Below are positions 45,801 through 54,079 of a DNA stretch of 64,000 bases, in pieces. Source of the DNA: Banduia mediterranea (lineage in GTDB: Bacteria; Pseudomonadota; Gammaproteobacteria; Nevskiales; Nevskiaceae); the NCBI RefSeq assembly GCF_031846245.1, contig NZ_JAVRIC010000001.1, forward strand, positions 62,001-126,000. The letters run 5' to 3'. How positions within the stretch are numbered: position 1 is the stretch's first letter; each line of letters opens with the position of its first letter. The notes below the pieces were generated by a model. The model made no database searches. It was not told where the DNA came from and was given only the letters and a program-made list of their open reading frames with translations. A program made the translations under genes and the position numbers.

Positions 45801-45979
45801 TCGACGACCTGGGCGGATGCACCGACGTATTCGGTCTGCACTGACACCGTCGGCCGATCGACCTCGGGATATTCGCGCACCGGCAGTTCGCTGAAGCGCA
45901 GCAGGCCGACGATGACGATCAGCAACGCGACGACGATGCAGATGATCGGGCGCCGGACTGAAATTTCTGAGAGCACCAT
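42830..45979 (-). CDS. RND efflux transporter, AcrB/MexF-like inner-membrane pump
   Basis: 1049 residues, full RND length. Starts MVLSEISVRRPIICIVVALL; proton-relay residues are kept (AIGLVVDDAIVMLENIYRRI in TM4, GLVAKNGILIVEFANQLQIERG in TM10). Twelve helices and two large periplasmic loops are implied. It follows the adaptor gene by four bases on the minus strand, under promoter S5. No TolC-type outer-membrane gene is present, so an unlinked channel must serve. Start placed at 45979; the longer reading overlaps the adaptor. Confidence 0.94.
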   Translation of the reverse strand: MVLSEISVRRPIICIVVALLIVIVGLLRFSELPVREYPEVDRPTVSVQTEYVGASAQVVESKISEPLEKEISAIEGIRLIRSTSNEQESRISIEFKLDRDIDEAANDVRDRVSRVSLPQDVDPPQVTKSDPDSSPVMTISFNSEVYSRLEIVELLERFVVPRVQTVPGVGSVRIDGPRFAMRLWIDSDRLAAYGLTVSDIERALRLQNIEVPSGRIESNAREFPVRLLGSLQETSEFENLILASRGNYHVKFSDVGRVELGAENYRSDTMFMGRPTVGVRVMRQSQANLLELIDGVKALLPTLAQDLPAGINIQVSKDDSVYVSRSVEAVFKTLYEAVVLVILMIFLFLRNWRATLVPLLAIPVSIIGSVAIIASLGFSINVLTLLACVLAIGLVVDDAIVMLENIYRRIEEGTPPIYAAILGARQVAFAIIATTLTLAAVFLPVAFQSGQIGRLFYEFGITLAVSVLVSAFVALTLTPMLCARMLKAPGAKGHGWFYDKTEPAFVWLNRRFEGLLKGAFHHKGLVLGACVGFVALGGFLYTQLARELVPTEDRGILTATIIAPVGSTPAYVRHYSTQIEQAILDLPEIDRTFHRVSDDEAYVTGTLKPWEERERSTQEIIAALRAEFRRNMTGVQINVATSRPFGGVGGRRGASAVQLVLQGADFDVLQRSGEAILAQARSSPLFGNTRLDPSPTKPQIDVKIDRAKAAALQVSVGEIAATLETMLGSRRVTEFQRGNQQYDVILQMENARRATPQDLARLYVHSANGGTVQLSSLVDWTESSVPEGYPHFNRLRAVTLSAQLGEGVAIGDGIDFLQRVARDELPAGYSYSWDGQAREFVEGASDTTALFGLALLFTFLILAAQFESWAHPITIFTGVLLAIAGGITVLYCTRYWGVPMTDSLFSRFGLIMLIGLVAKNGILIVEFANQLQIERGFNATQAAMEAAILRFRPILMTSISTVLGAVPIAISDGAGAETRNPLGLVVVGGLTLSTFLTLLVIPIIYVLMDRLCHRLTGANSTAGLKQADDIRLELTQLRDAERLEAAPPR

Positions 45980-45983
45980 GTCG

Positions 45984-47093
45984 TCAGTGCTGCGAAATTG
46001 CGCTGTAGGCCTGAGCCGCCGGGCGGGGTGACAGCGGGCTGTCCGGATACAGTGCGAGAGCACCGACGCCCGCGGTCACGACGGACTGATTCTCAAGGTT
46101 TTCGCTGGCCCGGACTTCCACCAGGCCCTCGCTGCGCAGACCGAGCTCGACCGCGATGAACGCGGCGGTGTAGTCGTCACCGCGCGCGCGCGCGAGCACG
46201 ATCTGCGGACCCTGTGTCGAATTCAGGATCGATGCTTCCGGCACCGTCAGTGTCTGTCTGCGCACGTCGAGCACCAGTTCGATATTGGCGAACATGCCCG
46301 GCCTGAGGGCGTCGGACGCGTTGTCGAGCACGCCCTTGACCAGACTGGATCGGGTGTCCTGATTCACGGCCGAACTGACGAAGTACACCTTGCCGGTGGT
46401 CGCTGCGTCCGCAGCGGAGCCCGAGCCGTCGGAACGCAGCGCGAAGGCGGTGCCTGCGCGGACCTTGTGCAGATAACGCTCCGGCACCTCGAATGCGACC
46501 TTGAGTGGACTCAGGTCATCCACCGTGGTGATGCCGGTCTGCGGGTTGACGTAATCGCCCGGCGAAATCGAACGGGCGCCGACCACGCCGTCGAACGGCG
46601 CCTTGACCTCGGTTTTCGCAAGGCGGCTGCGCACCAGCGCAAGCTCTACACGCGCGCTGTTAAACACCGCGGTCGAGCGATCGAGATCGGCTTGTGAAGC
46701 ATTGCGTGACTTGCTCAGATCCCGAACCCGTTCGAGGGTAATGCGCGCCAGATCGTACGCCACCTCGGCCTGCGCTTCCTGAGCAACCAGTTCGCTGTCC
46801 TCGATTTTTAGCAGGACCTCGCCTGAGCGAACCTGCTGGCCTTCGGCGAAGTCGATCCGCTGCACGACGCCGGCGATCTCGGACTGGATCTGCGCGGACT
46901 CGTTGGGCATCACCGTGCCCACCAGGCTCAAGGTCTGCACCAGATCGCGCCGCGTGATCTTCATCACCTCAACGGGCTGTGCGGTCTGGACTGCCGGTGG
47001 TGACACCGAGGCATTGCTGTCGGAGGAGCATCCGGCCAGCAGCTGGAGCCCCGCAATGAGTGGCATCGAATAGAGAAGCAGGCTGGAACGCAT
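45984..47093 (-). CDS. RND efflux periplasmic adaptor (membrane fusion lipoprotein)
   Basis: 369 residues. Lipobox LLAGC at ~residue 21 marks lipid anchoring. Then the MFP layout: VEVMKITRRDLVQTLSLVGTVMPNESAQIQSEIAGVVQRIDF (lipoyl half), a helical hairpin (~95-150), APFDGVVGARSISPGDYV, a beta-barrel and membrane-proximal part. First gene of the efflux pair. Promoter S5 lies ~95-155 bp upstream, tying efflux to the regulon. Confidence 0.92.
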   Translation of the reverse strand: MRSSLLLYSMPLIAGLQLLAGCSSDSNASVSPPAVQTAQPVEVMKITRRDLVQTLSLVGTVMPNESAQIQSEIAGVVQRIDFAEGQQVRSGEVLLKIEDSELVAQEAQAEVAYDLARITLERVRDLSKSRNASQADLDRSTAVFNSARVELALVRSRLAKTEVKAPFDGVVGARSISPGDYVNPQTGITTVDDLSPLKVAFEVPERYLHKVRAGTAFALRSDGSGSAADAATTGKVYFVSSAVNQDTRSSLVKGVLDNASDALRPGMFANIELVLDVRRQTLTVPEASILNSTQGPQIVLARARGDDYTAAFIAVELGLRSEGLVEVRASENLENQSVVTAGVGALALYPDSPLSPRPAAQAYSAISQH

Positions 47094-47186
47094 CAAGTGG
47101 TCTGGGAGATAACCCGAGAAACGGAGACAGTGGTACGGATCGGGATGAATTCCCGCCCAGCCTTACATAATTGAGTTTCGTGGAAG

Positions 47187-47248
47187 ATAGATAGGGCCGT
47201 GCCTGGGGGCCAATGAATAGATGTGGGGTCACCATAACTGTGAGTTAT
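47187..47248 (-). promoter_or_regulatory. Regulon promoter S5, towards the RND efflux pair
   Basis: On the minus strand: ATAAC-TCACA-GTTAT (47248-47234), 16 nt, TTCATTGG (47217-47210), TAT 22 nt after TTCATT. All boxes match consensus. It is the mirror-image orientation of S6, 260 bp away. Confidence 0.85.
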
Positions 47249-47507
47249 GGTGCAGGCGCAGTCAGGCTGGCGCGTGTGTTGCGGAGTACGCACTGGCGGT
47301 AATTTTGAATGCCCTGCTGTGCGTGCCCGTCGAATGCCGGAACGCAATAGAGAGTTTTTACCGCCGGGCGCGACGAACCTCGTGTCTGATTGGCTGACTG
47401 AGTCGGCGAATTTTGTCGGTCGGCGCGGTTTGTGCGGCCAATAGCGCACCGATTTGGGGCGAACCCATTCCAACAATGAGCGCCGCGACAGCAGATGGTG
47501 CAAGCGC

Positions 47508-47569
47508 ATAACGAATGGTTATGCCGCTTGGCGGCCTTTTCATTGGTCTAGGCCAAAGGCACCCACTAA
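47508..47569 (+). promoter_or_regulatory. Regulon promoter S6, towards TonB receptor 1
   Basis: ATAAC-GAATG-GTTAT (47508-47522), 16 nt, TTCATTGG (47539-47546), TAA 22 nt after TTCATT. The DNA between and around the boxes is nearly that of S7 (gccgcttggcggccttttcattgg versus gcggcttggctgccttttcattgg). The receptor starts ~345 bp downstream. Confidence 0.85.
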
Positions 47570-47914
47570 GGTTGATAGCCACCGAGGAAGCTGTTGTTTC
47601 GTGGTTGATTCCGAGAAGGCGAATAACCAGGCGCGAATATCAAATGATTGTTCGCGGGGGGCGGGAAATCTTCCGATTCTCAGCCACAGCTTCTCTTGGT
47701 CCTGAGGGATCAGGAATAAAGCGTATCAGGCCGCCTTGGGGTGTGAATCGGGGGCAGTGCTTGTGGGGTTGTTTTTGTGGAATCAAGGGTGCTTCTTTCA
47801 AGAATTCATGTGTGTGAAGAAGTCCGATAGATCGCATTTCTGCGAAGCGCTGGGGATCGTCGTGATCCATCGAGACGCTTCGCCGCAGACACCATTTACT
47901 GATCGGGAGTTCTT
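47570..47914 (+). other. Long leader between S6 and TonB receptor 1
   Basis: About 345 bp without a credible gene. AT content is higher than elsewhere (e.g. ~47630-47700 and 47800-47900) and short frames here lack RBS or family similarity. Could be a long 5' untranslated region with its own control or hold another promoter; no riboswitch fold recognised. Confidence 0.4.
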
Positions 47915-50900
47915 GTGTTGACGACTAAGACATCGCCGCTAGTCCAACGGGATCGAGTGGCCAACGGGGCGCGGAACCTGTACCGGAAGCCCAGGGGCTT
48001 CGTGGGAACCTTGCTGCTCGCCGGAATCACCTGTGCGCATGCGCAGGAGCCGGCCGCCACCGCCGCGGAAGACGTGGTGATGGAGGAGGTCGTTGTGACC
48101 GGCACCAGCATTCAACGCGGTGACGACGCGGCCTTGCCGGTCACCGTGATGAGCCGCGAGGAAATGGACCTGCGCGACGCGGGTTCGCCCGTGGATCTGC
48201 TGACCTCGCTGCCGGCGGTCACCGGCGTGCCTTTGAACGAATCCACTCAGGGCGGCGCCGGTGCGCGCGGTGACGTGGCTTCGATCGCGATGCGCGGCCT
48301 GGGGTCCGGCAGCACGCTGGTCCTGCTCAACGGCCGCCGCATGGCGGCGCATGGTATTTCCGCGAACGAGAATGGCGTTCCTGCACTGTCAGTCAACTCG
48401 AACGTGATGCCGGTCCGCGGGCTGGATCGCGTCGACGTGCTGCGTGACGGCGCGTCTTCGATCTACGGTTCCGATGCGGTTGCCGGTGTCGTCAACTTCG
48501 TCGTCGATACCGACTATGTTGGTAACGAAATCCAGCTGCAGGGTGGCTTCGCCGAAATCGGGTCCGGCGACGACCGTCGCCTGACGCTGACCCACGGTGA
48601 CTACTATCTCAATGACAGGATGCATTGGATCTCGACCTTCGATCTCTATGATCGGGACGCGACCAAGAGCGCGGACGTCATGGGCGACTCGAACAAGGTC
48701 GATCAGGCGCCCGAAGGTTTCAATTCGCTGACCGGCCGCTTTTTCGATCGCAGCTCATCAAGTGCCTATCCTGCCTACCGCGTCGGTGACTCCACGTCGA
48801 CACGGTATCTGGTGCCGACGTCTTCCGGCGCGGCGTTCAGCGACACCGTTCCGGCCCGAGACGGCGAGTTCGCATCGGACTACTACTACGATTTCAACGT
48901 GGGCTATGCCTTGCCCGAGACGACGCGCCTGAACTGGTTCAACCAGGTCGACTATGAGGTCAACGACCACCTCACGATGTTCGGCGAAGTGATGCTGTAT
49001 GCCGCCGATTCCACGATGGTGCGCGCGCCGGTCTCCTACAGTGCCTCGTCCAACCGCAACATCGTGCTGGGTATCGACAATCCCTGGAACCCCTACGGTA
49101 CGCGCTTCAATCCCGATGATCCGCAGGAGGTGACGATCACCTCCTACCGATTCGTCGACAACGGCAACGAAACCGTCGAGATCGAAACACGTGCCTATCG
49201 CTTCGTGCTGGGAGGCCGCGGTGCGATCAATGACCGCTGGAACTGGGAATCGGCGGCGACGTTTTCTCGCTCGGGTACCCGAGACGTATCACAGAACGCC
49301 ATACGCGAAAGTGCGGTGCTCGATGCGATCGGATCCGGTTCCTACAATCCCTGGAACTACGACTTCGGCGTCGTCGACGGTCAAGTGGTGCCGACGACGG
49401 CCTATGTAAACTCGCAAGACTCCATCGATCCGTTCTCTCAGGATTTCATTCAGACCGGGCGTGACATCCTCGCCACCATCGATGCCCGCGTTACGGGCGA
49501 CCTGATCGACACATGGGCGGGCCCCTTGCAGGTGGCGGCAGGCGCCGAGCATCGCTGGGATGACTACTCGCTGACGCGTCCCCAGTATCACGGTCTCAAC
49601 TATGAAGGTAACGCCCTGGGTCTGGATCCCGGCGACAACGATTTCATGCAGGCCTCGCCGGTCGGCAACATCGTCGGTGATCGCACTGTGGCTGCCGGTT
49701 TCATCGAGACTGTGATCCCTCTGGTTTCGGAGTACAACGAAGTTCCCGGCATCCGCAGCCTGTCACTCGGTGCATCGGTGCGCTATGAGGAGTACAGCGA
49801 CTTTGGCGGGACCACCAATCCGAAGTTCACCCTGGACTTCCGTCCGGTCGATCAGGTCATGATTCGCGCCTCGTACAACGAGGGATTCCGCGCACCGAGT
49901 CTGGCCGCCATCAACTATCCGTCTCGGACCTCCGTGGGGTCCTATTCCGATCCCTACCGTCAGGATGTGACTGGTCTACCGGAGGACGGGCAGATTCAGC
50001 GTCTGCAGACCACCACCGGCAATTCCGATCTCAAGCCGGAAGAGTCCAAGGGCTACACGCTGGGTACGGTCGTGGACGTGCCGTGGATCGACGGCCTGCG
50101 CTTCTCGGTCGACTGGTTCAAGATCGAGCAGGAAAACATCATTGCCGCGCCCAACGCCAACCAGTTGCGCATCGACGATGCAGAACGTCTTTTCAATGCC
50201 ACGCAGGCTGCGCTGGCGGCCGGTGTCGCCTACGAGGACATCGATCTTGGCAGCGGTACCGATGACTACGCCGGCAACGCTCTGGTTCGCCGCGCCGAGG
50301 TGACCGACGATGACATTGCCAACTTCGAGGCGTACAACGAAGGCAGGCCGCAGTCGGAATGGGTGGCCCCGGTCGGCGCCCTGGTCGAGACCCTGACGCC
50401 GTTCGACAACCTGGACTCGTCGCTGATCAAGGGCTACGACTTCAACATCACCTATGACCTGCCGTCATTCAGCTGGGGCAAGCTCAGGCTGTCCACCGAC
50501 TGGACCTATCTCGACACCTTCAAGCGTCTCGGCGGAGCCGATGGGTCCTCGTCCACGCAGCTGGGTATCGATGGCAATGCGCGTCTGCGCGGTTCGGCCG
50601 CACTGAGCTGGACCAACGGCGCCTACGCTGCGGGTCTGAGCGCCTACTACATCGGTGAGTACGCGGATACCGGTGCCTCGATTTCCGATGCGGTGTACCA
50701 GGAGCTGGGCCAGCCCGGCTACGTCAAGACGGTCGACGGCGTCCACTACTGGAAGGTCGACGATACCGTCACCTTCAACGCCTTCGCGTCCAAGACCTTC
50801 ATGTCCGACAGCCTGCTGCTCGACGGCCTGAACCTGCGCCTCGGCGTCAAGAACCTCACGGACGAGAAGCCGCCGCTGACGTCCGCGACGTCCGGCTACG

Positions 50901-50968
50901 ATGCTTCGGTCTACAACGCCGTCGCAGCAGGACGGGTCTGGACACTGCGACTCAGCAAGAGCTTCTGA
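47915..50968 (+). CDS. TonB-dependent outer-membrane receptor 1
   Basis: 1017 residues from a GTG with gggag ahead. Signal sequence (GFVGTLLLAGITCAHAQEP), TonB box region MEEVVVTGTSI, plug domain ~60-190 (LPVTVMSREEM, MRGLGSGSTLVLLNGRRMAAHG, VDVLRDGASSIYGSDAVAGVVNFV) and a large barrel ending WTLRLSKSF, with terminal Phe for Bam assembly. The large size is typical of receptors for oligomeric substrates (peptides or glycans) rather than simple siderophores. Under promoter S6 and followed by CapA and HupE-family genes on the same strand. Confidence 0.94.
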   Translation: MLTTKTSPLVQRDRVANGARNLYRKPRGFVGTLLLAGITCAHAQEPAATAAEDVVMEEVVVTGTSIQRGDDAALPVTVMSREEMDLRDAGSPVDLLTSLPAVTGVPLNESTQGGAGARGDVASIAMRGLGSGSTLVLLNGRRMAAHGISANENGVPALSVNSNVMPVRGLDRVDVLRDGASSIYGSDAVAGVVNFVVDTDYVGNEIQLQGGFAEIGSGDDRRLTLTHGDYYLNDRMHWISTFDLYDRDATKSADVMGDSNKVDQAPEGFNSLTGRFFDRSSSSAYPAYRVGDSTSTRYLVPTSSGAAFSDTVPARDGEFASDYYYDFNVGYALPETTRLNWFNQVDYEVNDHLTMFGEVMLYAADSTMVRAPVSYSASSNRNIVLGIDNPWNPYGTRFNPDDPQEVTITSYRFVDNGNETVEIETRAYRFVLGGRGAINDRWNWESAATFSRSGTRDVSQNAIRESAVLDAIGSGSYNPWNYDFGVVDGQVVPTTAYVNSQDSIDPFSQDFIQTGRDILATIDARVTGDLIDTWAGPLQVAAGAEHRWDDYSLTRPQYHGLNYEGNALGLDPGDNDFMQASPVGNIVGDRTVAAGFIETVIPLVSEYNEVPGIRSLSLGASVRYEEYSDFGGTTNPKFTLDFRPVDQVMIRASYNEGFRAPSLAAINYPSRTSVGSYSDPYRQDVTGLPEDGQIQRLQTTTGNSDLKPEESKGYTLGTVVDVPWIDGLRFSVDWFKIEQENIIAAPNANQLRIDDAERLFNATQAALAAGVAYEDIDLGSGTDDYAGNALVRRAEVTDDDIANFEAYNEGRPQSEWVAPVGALVETLTPFDNLDSSLIKGYDFNITYDLPSFSWGKLRLSTDWTYLDTFKRLGGADGSSSTQLGIDGNARLRGSAALSWTNGAYAAGLSAYYIGEYADTGASISDAVYQELGQPGYVKTVDGVHYWKVDDTVTFNAFASKTFMSDSLLLDGLNLRLGVKNLTDEKPPLTSATSGYDASVYNAVAAGRVWTLRLSKSF

Positions 50969-50982
50969 TCGCGGTTTTACTT

Positions 50983-51016
50983 GCCGGTGGGGCGCCAGTG
51001 ATGCCGCCCCACCGGC
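50983..51016 (+). terminator. 12-bp stem hairpin between receptor 1 and capA
   Basis: gccggtggggcg (50983-50994) and cgccccaccggc (51005-51016) form a perfect 12-bp GC stem with a 10-nt loop, 15 bases after the receptor stop. Only a short T-rich tail (tgtttctg). Likely partial terminator or 3'-end stabiliser giving more receptor than CapA. Confidence 0.6.
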
Positions 51017-51041
51017 CCTGTTTCTGAAGAGAATGGCAGAT

Positions 51042-52451
51042 ATGAAATTTCGAAAACCTTTACGGCTTACTCTTTCTACCGGCTTGCTGCTCGGCGTGGT
51101 CTGTCTGCAGGCCAGCCCGCTGGCTCATGGCGCCAGCGTCGATCGCGCGTGGAAGTCCGCCGCCGGCGCCGACGATGAGACGGTGTTCGCAATCACCGGC
51201 GATTCGATCATCAACCGCCGCCTTTCGACCTTCGCAGCCCCTGGCGTCGAGCAGATGTTCGGTCTGATTCGCGGAGCCGATGCCGCGTTCACCAATTTCG
51301 AAACCCTGATCCACGGCTACGACATGCCGGGTGCCCAGCAAAGTGGCGGCACCTACATGACCTCGCCACGTTTCGTCGGCGAGGAGCTGGCCTGGGCTGG
51401 TTTCGATCTGCTCGGCCTGGCCAACAACCACACCAATGACTTTGGCGTGGAGGGCATGCGCAGCACCGTGGCCGCTCTTGCCGAGACCGACATGGTGTTT
51501 TCCGGGGTTGGTGAGAACCTGGCGTTTGCGCGCAGCCCCGGTTATCTGGATACGCGCAAGGGTCGCGTCGCGCTGATCTCCACCTCATCCTCGTTTCCGG
51601 AGGCGATTGCCGCCGGCCCGCAGCGCAAGGATCTGATGGGGCGTCCCGGACTCAACCCGCTGCGTCACGTCGAGACCTACACCGTCACCCAGGAAACCTA
51701 CGACACGCTCATCAAGCTGCGCGGCCCCGTGCGTTACGGTATGGGAGGTGACGATTCGGGCGTACTGAAGTTCGGTGGCTCCAACTTCGTGGTCGGCGAC
51801 GAGATCGGTGTGAGTTCCAGGGTCGACGAGAAGGATCTGCGCGAGCTGTCCGCCAGCGTGCGCGATGCACGCCAGCAGGCCGACTGGGTTGTCGTTTCCG
51901 TGCATTCGCACGAGTCGGCCGATCCGGCAGACCGGACCCAACCCGCCGAATTCCTTGTCGAGTTCGCGCACGCGATGATCGATTCGGGTGCCGACATGGT
52001 GGTCGGACACGGTCCGCACATCCTGCGTGGTATCGAGGTGTACAAGGGCAAGCCGATCTTCTACTCGATGGCCAATTTCATCTTCGAGAACGATCTTGTC
52101 GGGTTCCAGCCCGCCGAGAACTACGAGAAAACCGGCCTCGCGCACGACGCGCTGCCCGGTGACTACTACAGCAAGCGATCCAAGAACGACACCGTGGGGT
52201 TTCCGGCCAGTCGCAAGTACTGGCAGAGCATCGTGGCCGAAGTGGTCTACACCAATGAGCGCGACCTCAAGGAAGTGCGCCTGCATCCGGTCGCGCTGGG
52301 TTACGGTCAGCCGCGTACCAAGCGTGGTCAGCCATATCCGGCACCTGATGCCGAAGCCTCGCAGGTGATCGACGATCTGGTCGAACTGTGTGAACCCTAC
52401 GGCGCGACCGTGAACTACAAGAACGGTGTCGGCATCCTGTCCTGGAAATAG
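51042..52451 (+). CDS. CapA-family (poly-gamma-glutamate capsule type) metallophosphatase-like protein
   Basis: 469 residues. Signal peptide (LRLTLSTGLLLGVVCLQASPLAHG). PGA_cap motifs in order: AITGDSIINRR, DAAFTNFETLIHG, LGLANNHTNDFG, VVSVHSHES and DMVVGHGPHILRGIEVYKG, the His/Asp/Asn set of a calcineurin-like metal site. CapA is part of poly-gamma-glutamate synthesis or transport in Bacillus; exported homologues elsewhere are little studied. Here, without capBC, a hydrolytic role on a gamma-glutamyl or phosphorylated compound is possible. Start at 51042 chosen for aagaga spacing; 51033 is possible. Confidence 0.88.
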   Translation: MKFRKPLRLTLSTGLLLGVVCLQASPLAHGASVDRAWKSAAGADDETVFAITGDSIINRRLSTFAAPGVEQMFGLIRGADAAFTNFETLIHGYDMPGAQQSGGTYMTSPRFVGEELAWAGFDLLGLANNHTNDFGVEGMRSTVAALAETDMVFSGVGENLAFARSPGYLDTRKGRVALISTSSSFPEAIAAGPQRKDLMGRPGLNPLRHVETYTVTQETYDTLIKLRGPVRYGMGGDDSGVLKFGGSNFVVGDEIGVSSRVDEKDLRELSASVRDARQQADWVVVSVHSHESADPADRTQPAEFLVEFAHAMIDSGADMVVGHGPHILRGIEVYKGKPIFYSMANFIFENDLVGFQPAENYEKTGLAHDALPGDYYSKRSKNDTVGFPASRKYWQSIVAEVVYTNERDLKEVRLHPVALGYGQPRTKRGQPYPAPDAEASQVIDDLVELCEPYGATVNYKNGVGILSWK

Positions 52452-52537
52452 TCCATTGAGCGGGTGCCTCACATCATCGTGTTCTTGCCGCGTCATGGGC
52501 ATGCCCTCTCCCCGTGTTCATGGCGTTGCAGGTGGGC

Positions 52538-52563
52538 GGTGCCGGCGGAGTTCCGCCGGCACC
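52538..52563 (+). promoter_or_regulatory. GC-rich hairpin in the HupE-family leader
   Basis: ggtgccggcgga and tccgccggcacc form an 11-12 bp stem with a tiny loop, 40 bp ahead of the start. No T-run. It probably modulates read-through or stability between capA and this gene. Confidence 0.4.
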
Positions 52564-52603
52564 GGCGCCCCCGGGATCGGCTGAGCCCGAACCAGAGTCG
52601 CCC

Positions 52604-53716
52604 ATGAAACTGCTGATCCGGCTGCTGTGCCTGGCATCGCTCGCGTTTCCGGGATGGCTTGCTGCGCATCCCGGCAGCGAGTCGTTCATGACGCTCGAAG
52701 TGAGCGGCGAACATCTTGAAGGCGAGCTGAAGATCAAGTTGCTGGATCTGCGGCGTGCGTTCGAAATGGACGCTGACGGCGACGGCCTCATCGGCTGGCC
52801 CGAGATCAAGCAGCGCAAGTCGGAGATCGAGGACTACGAACAGGCCCGACTGAGAGTCCTGATCAACGGCGAGGAACTGCCGCTGCGTTTCCAGCGCTTC
52901 CGCTATGGCACGCAGGACGGCGAAGATGTCATCGCCTCGCAGTTCGTGGTCGATGCGCCCGAGCCCATCCGTCAGCTCGACATCGGTTACGCACTGTTTT
53001 TCGATATTGACCTGCAGCATGAAAGCTTCGCCCGTATCGTCTGGGAGGGTTCGCCCGGTCGGGAAGCGGTTTTTTCGGTCGGCAGCGCCTATCAGAGTTT
53101 CAGTGGCTCGGTCGAGGCCGCGCGTGGGTTTCTGCAATTCCTGAGATCCGGCATCTGGCATATCTGGATCGGCTACGACCACATACTCTTTCTGATCGCC
53201 CTGCTGATTCCGGCGGTCTATCAACGCCGCGGCCGCGGTCGCGAACCGGTGGCGCGCCTGGCTCCTGCGCTGTGGCGCGTGACGGCCATCGTGTCGGCTT
53301 TCACACTGGCGCATTCGATCACCTTGAGCTGCGCGATGCTGGGCTGGATCGAACTGCCGAGCCGTCTGGTCGAATCGGCGATCGCCGTTTCGGTGTTTCT
53401 GGCCGCACTCAACAACTTCCTGCCGACCACCGCCGGCGGTCGCGGCGCCTGGCTCGCATTTGCGTTCGGCCTGCTGCACGGCTTCGGCTTTGCCGGCGTG
53501 CTCGGTGAACTCGATCTCGGCGCGGGGCAGCTATGGCGGCCGTTGCTCGGGTTCAACCTTGGCGTCGAAGTCGGACAGCTTGCGATCGTTGCGGTGTACT
53601 TCCCCCTGGCGTACTGGCTGAGACGAACCCGGTTCTATCGACTGGGCGTGCTCTACGCCGGCTCCGCCGCGGTGTGTCTGTGCGCGCTTTTCTGGTTCTT
53701 CCAGCGCGCGCTCTGA
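52604..53716 (+). CDS. HupE/UreJ family membrane protein with EF-hand-like N-terminal domain
   Basis: 370 residues. Signal peptide (LLIRLLCLASLAFPGWLAAHP), a periplasmic domain (~25-190) containing an EF-hand-like loop DADGDGLIGWPEI, then six helices with the HupE/UreJ_2 histidine motifs GYDHILFLIALLIP, FTLAHSITL and FGLLHGFGFAG. HupE/UreJ proteins are linked to nickel or cobalt uptake; this larger type is widespread and uncharacterised. Third gene of the TonB-receptor-1 unit; metal supply for M81/CapA enzymes is a testable guess. Start at 52604 gives a clean signal peptide. Confidence 0.85.
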   Translation: MKLLIRLLCLASLAFPGWLAAHPGSESFMTLEVSGEHLEGELKIKLLDLRRAFEMDADGDGLIGWPEIKQRKSEIEDYEQARLRVLINGEELPLRFQRFRYGTQDGEDVIASQFVVDAPEPIRQLDIGYALFFDIDLQHESFARIVWEGSPGREAVFSVGSAYQSFSGSVEAARGFLQFLRSGIWHIWIGYDHILFLIALLIPAVYQRRGRGREPVARLAPALWRVTAIVSAFTLAHSITLSCAMLGWIELPSRLVESAIAVSVFLAALNNFLPTTAGGRGAWLAFAFGLLHGFGFAGVLGELDLGAGQLWRPLLGFNLGVEVGQLAIVAVYFPLAYWLRRTRFYRLGVLYAGSAAVCLCALFWFFQRAL

Positions 53717-53726
53717 AGCGCGGAAG

Positions 53727-53774
53727 GGCTCGCCTCCGCCGGCTTTCCAACGGCCATGCTGCGAGCGGCGAGCC
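53727..53774 (+). terminator. Possible terminator after the HupE-family gene
   Basis: ggctcgcc (53727-53734) and ggcgagcc (53767-53774) are an exact 8-bp inverted repeat with 32 nt between, ten bases after the stop. Long loop and no T-run, so weak. Confidence 0.3.
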
Positions 53775-53902
53775 TTGCCAGGCGGCAGCCGGCAATCCCT
53801 GACCCCAGGTTTCAAACCGTGTCAGTCGCGCGCACTTCGGTGCACTGATATGGCACGCCAGGCGCTATTGAAGGGCGGCCCGGCAGGACATGGTGCACCG
53901 GC

Positions 53903-53964
53903 ATAACGAACAGTTATGCGGCTTGGCTGCCTTTTCATTGGCTGGGGCAAAGGCGGCTTATTAA
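53903..53964 (+). promoter_or_regulatory. Regulon promoter S7, towards TonB receptor 2
   Basis: ATAAC-GAACA-GTTAT (53903-53917), 16 nt, TTCATTGG (53934-53941), TAA 22 nt after TTCATT. Nearly a copy of S6 over ~60 bp. The receptor start at 54080 is ~115 bp downstream. Confidence 0.85.
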
Positions 53965-54079
53965 GCTAGTCCTGTTCGCCAAAGAAAATGTCGTGAGCCC
54001 ACCGAACGACTTTTCGGGGGAAATACCGTCACTACTTTGGCCTATTGGCGCGCTCTGCTGCATCTATTGGGAAGCTCTA

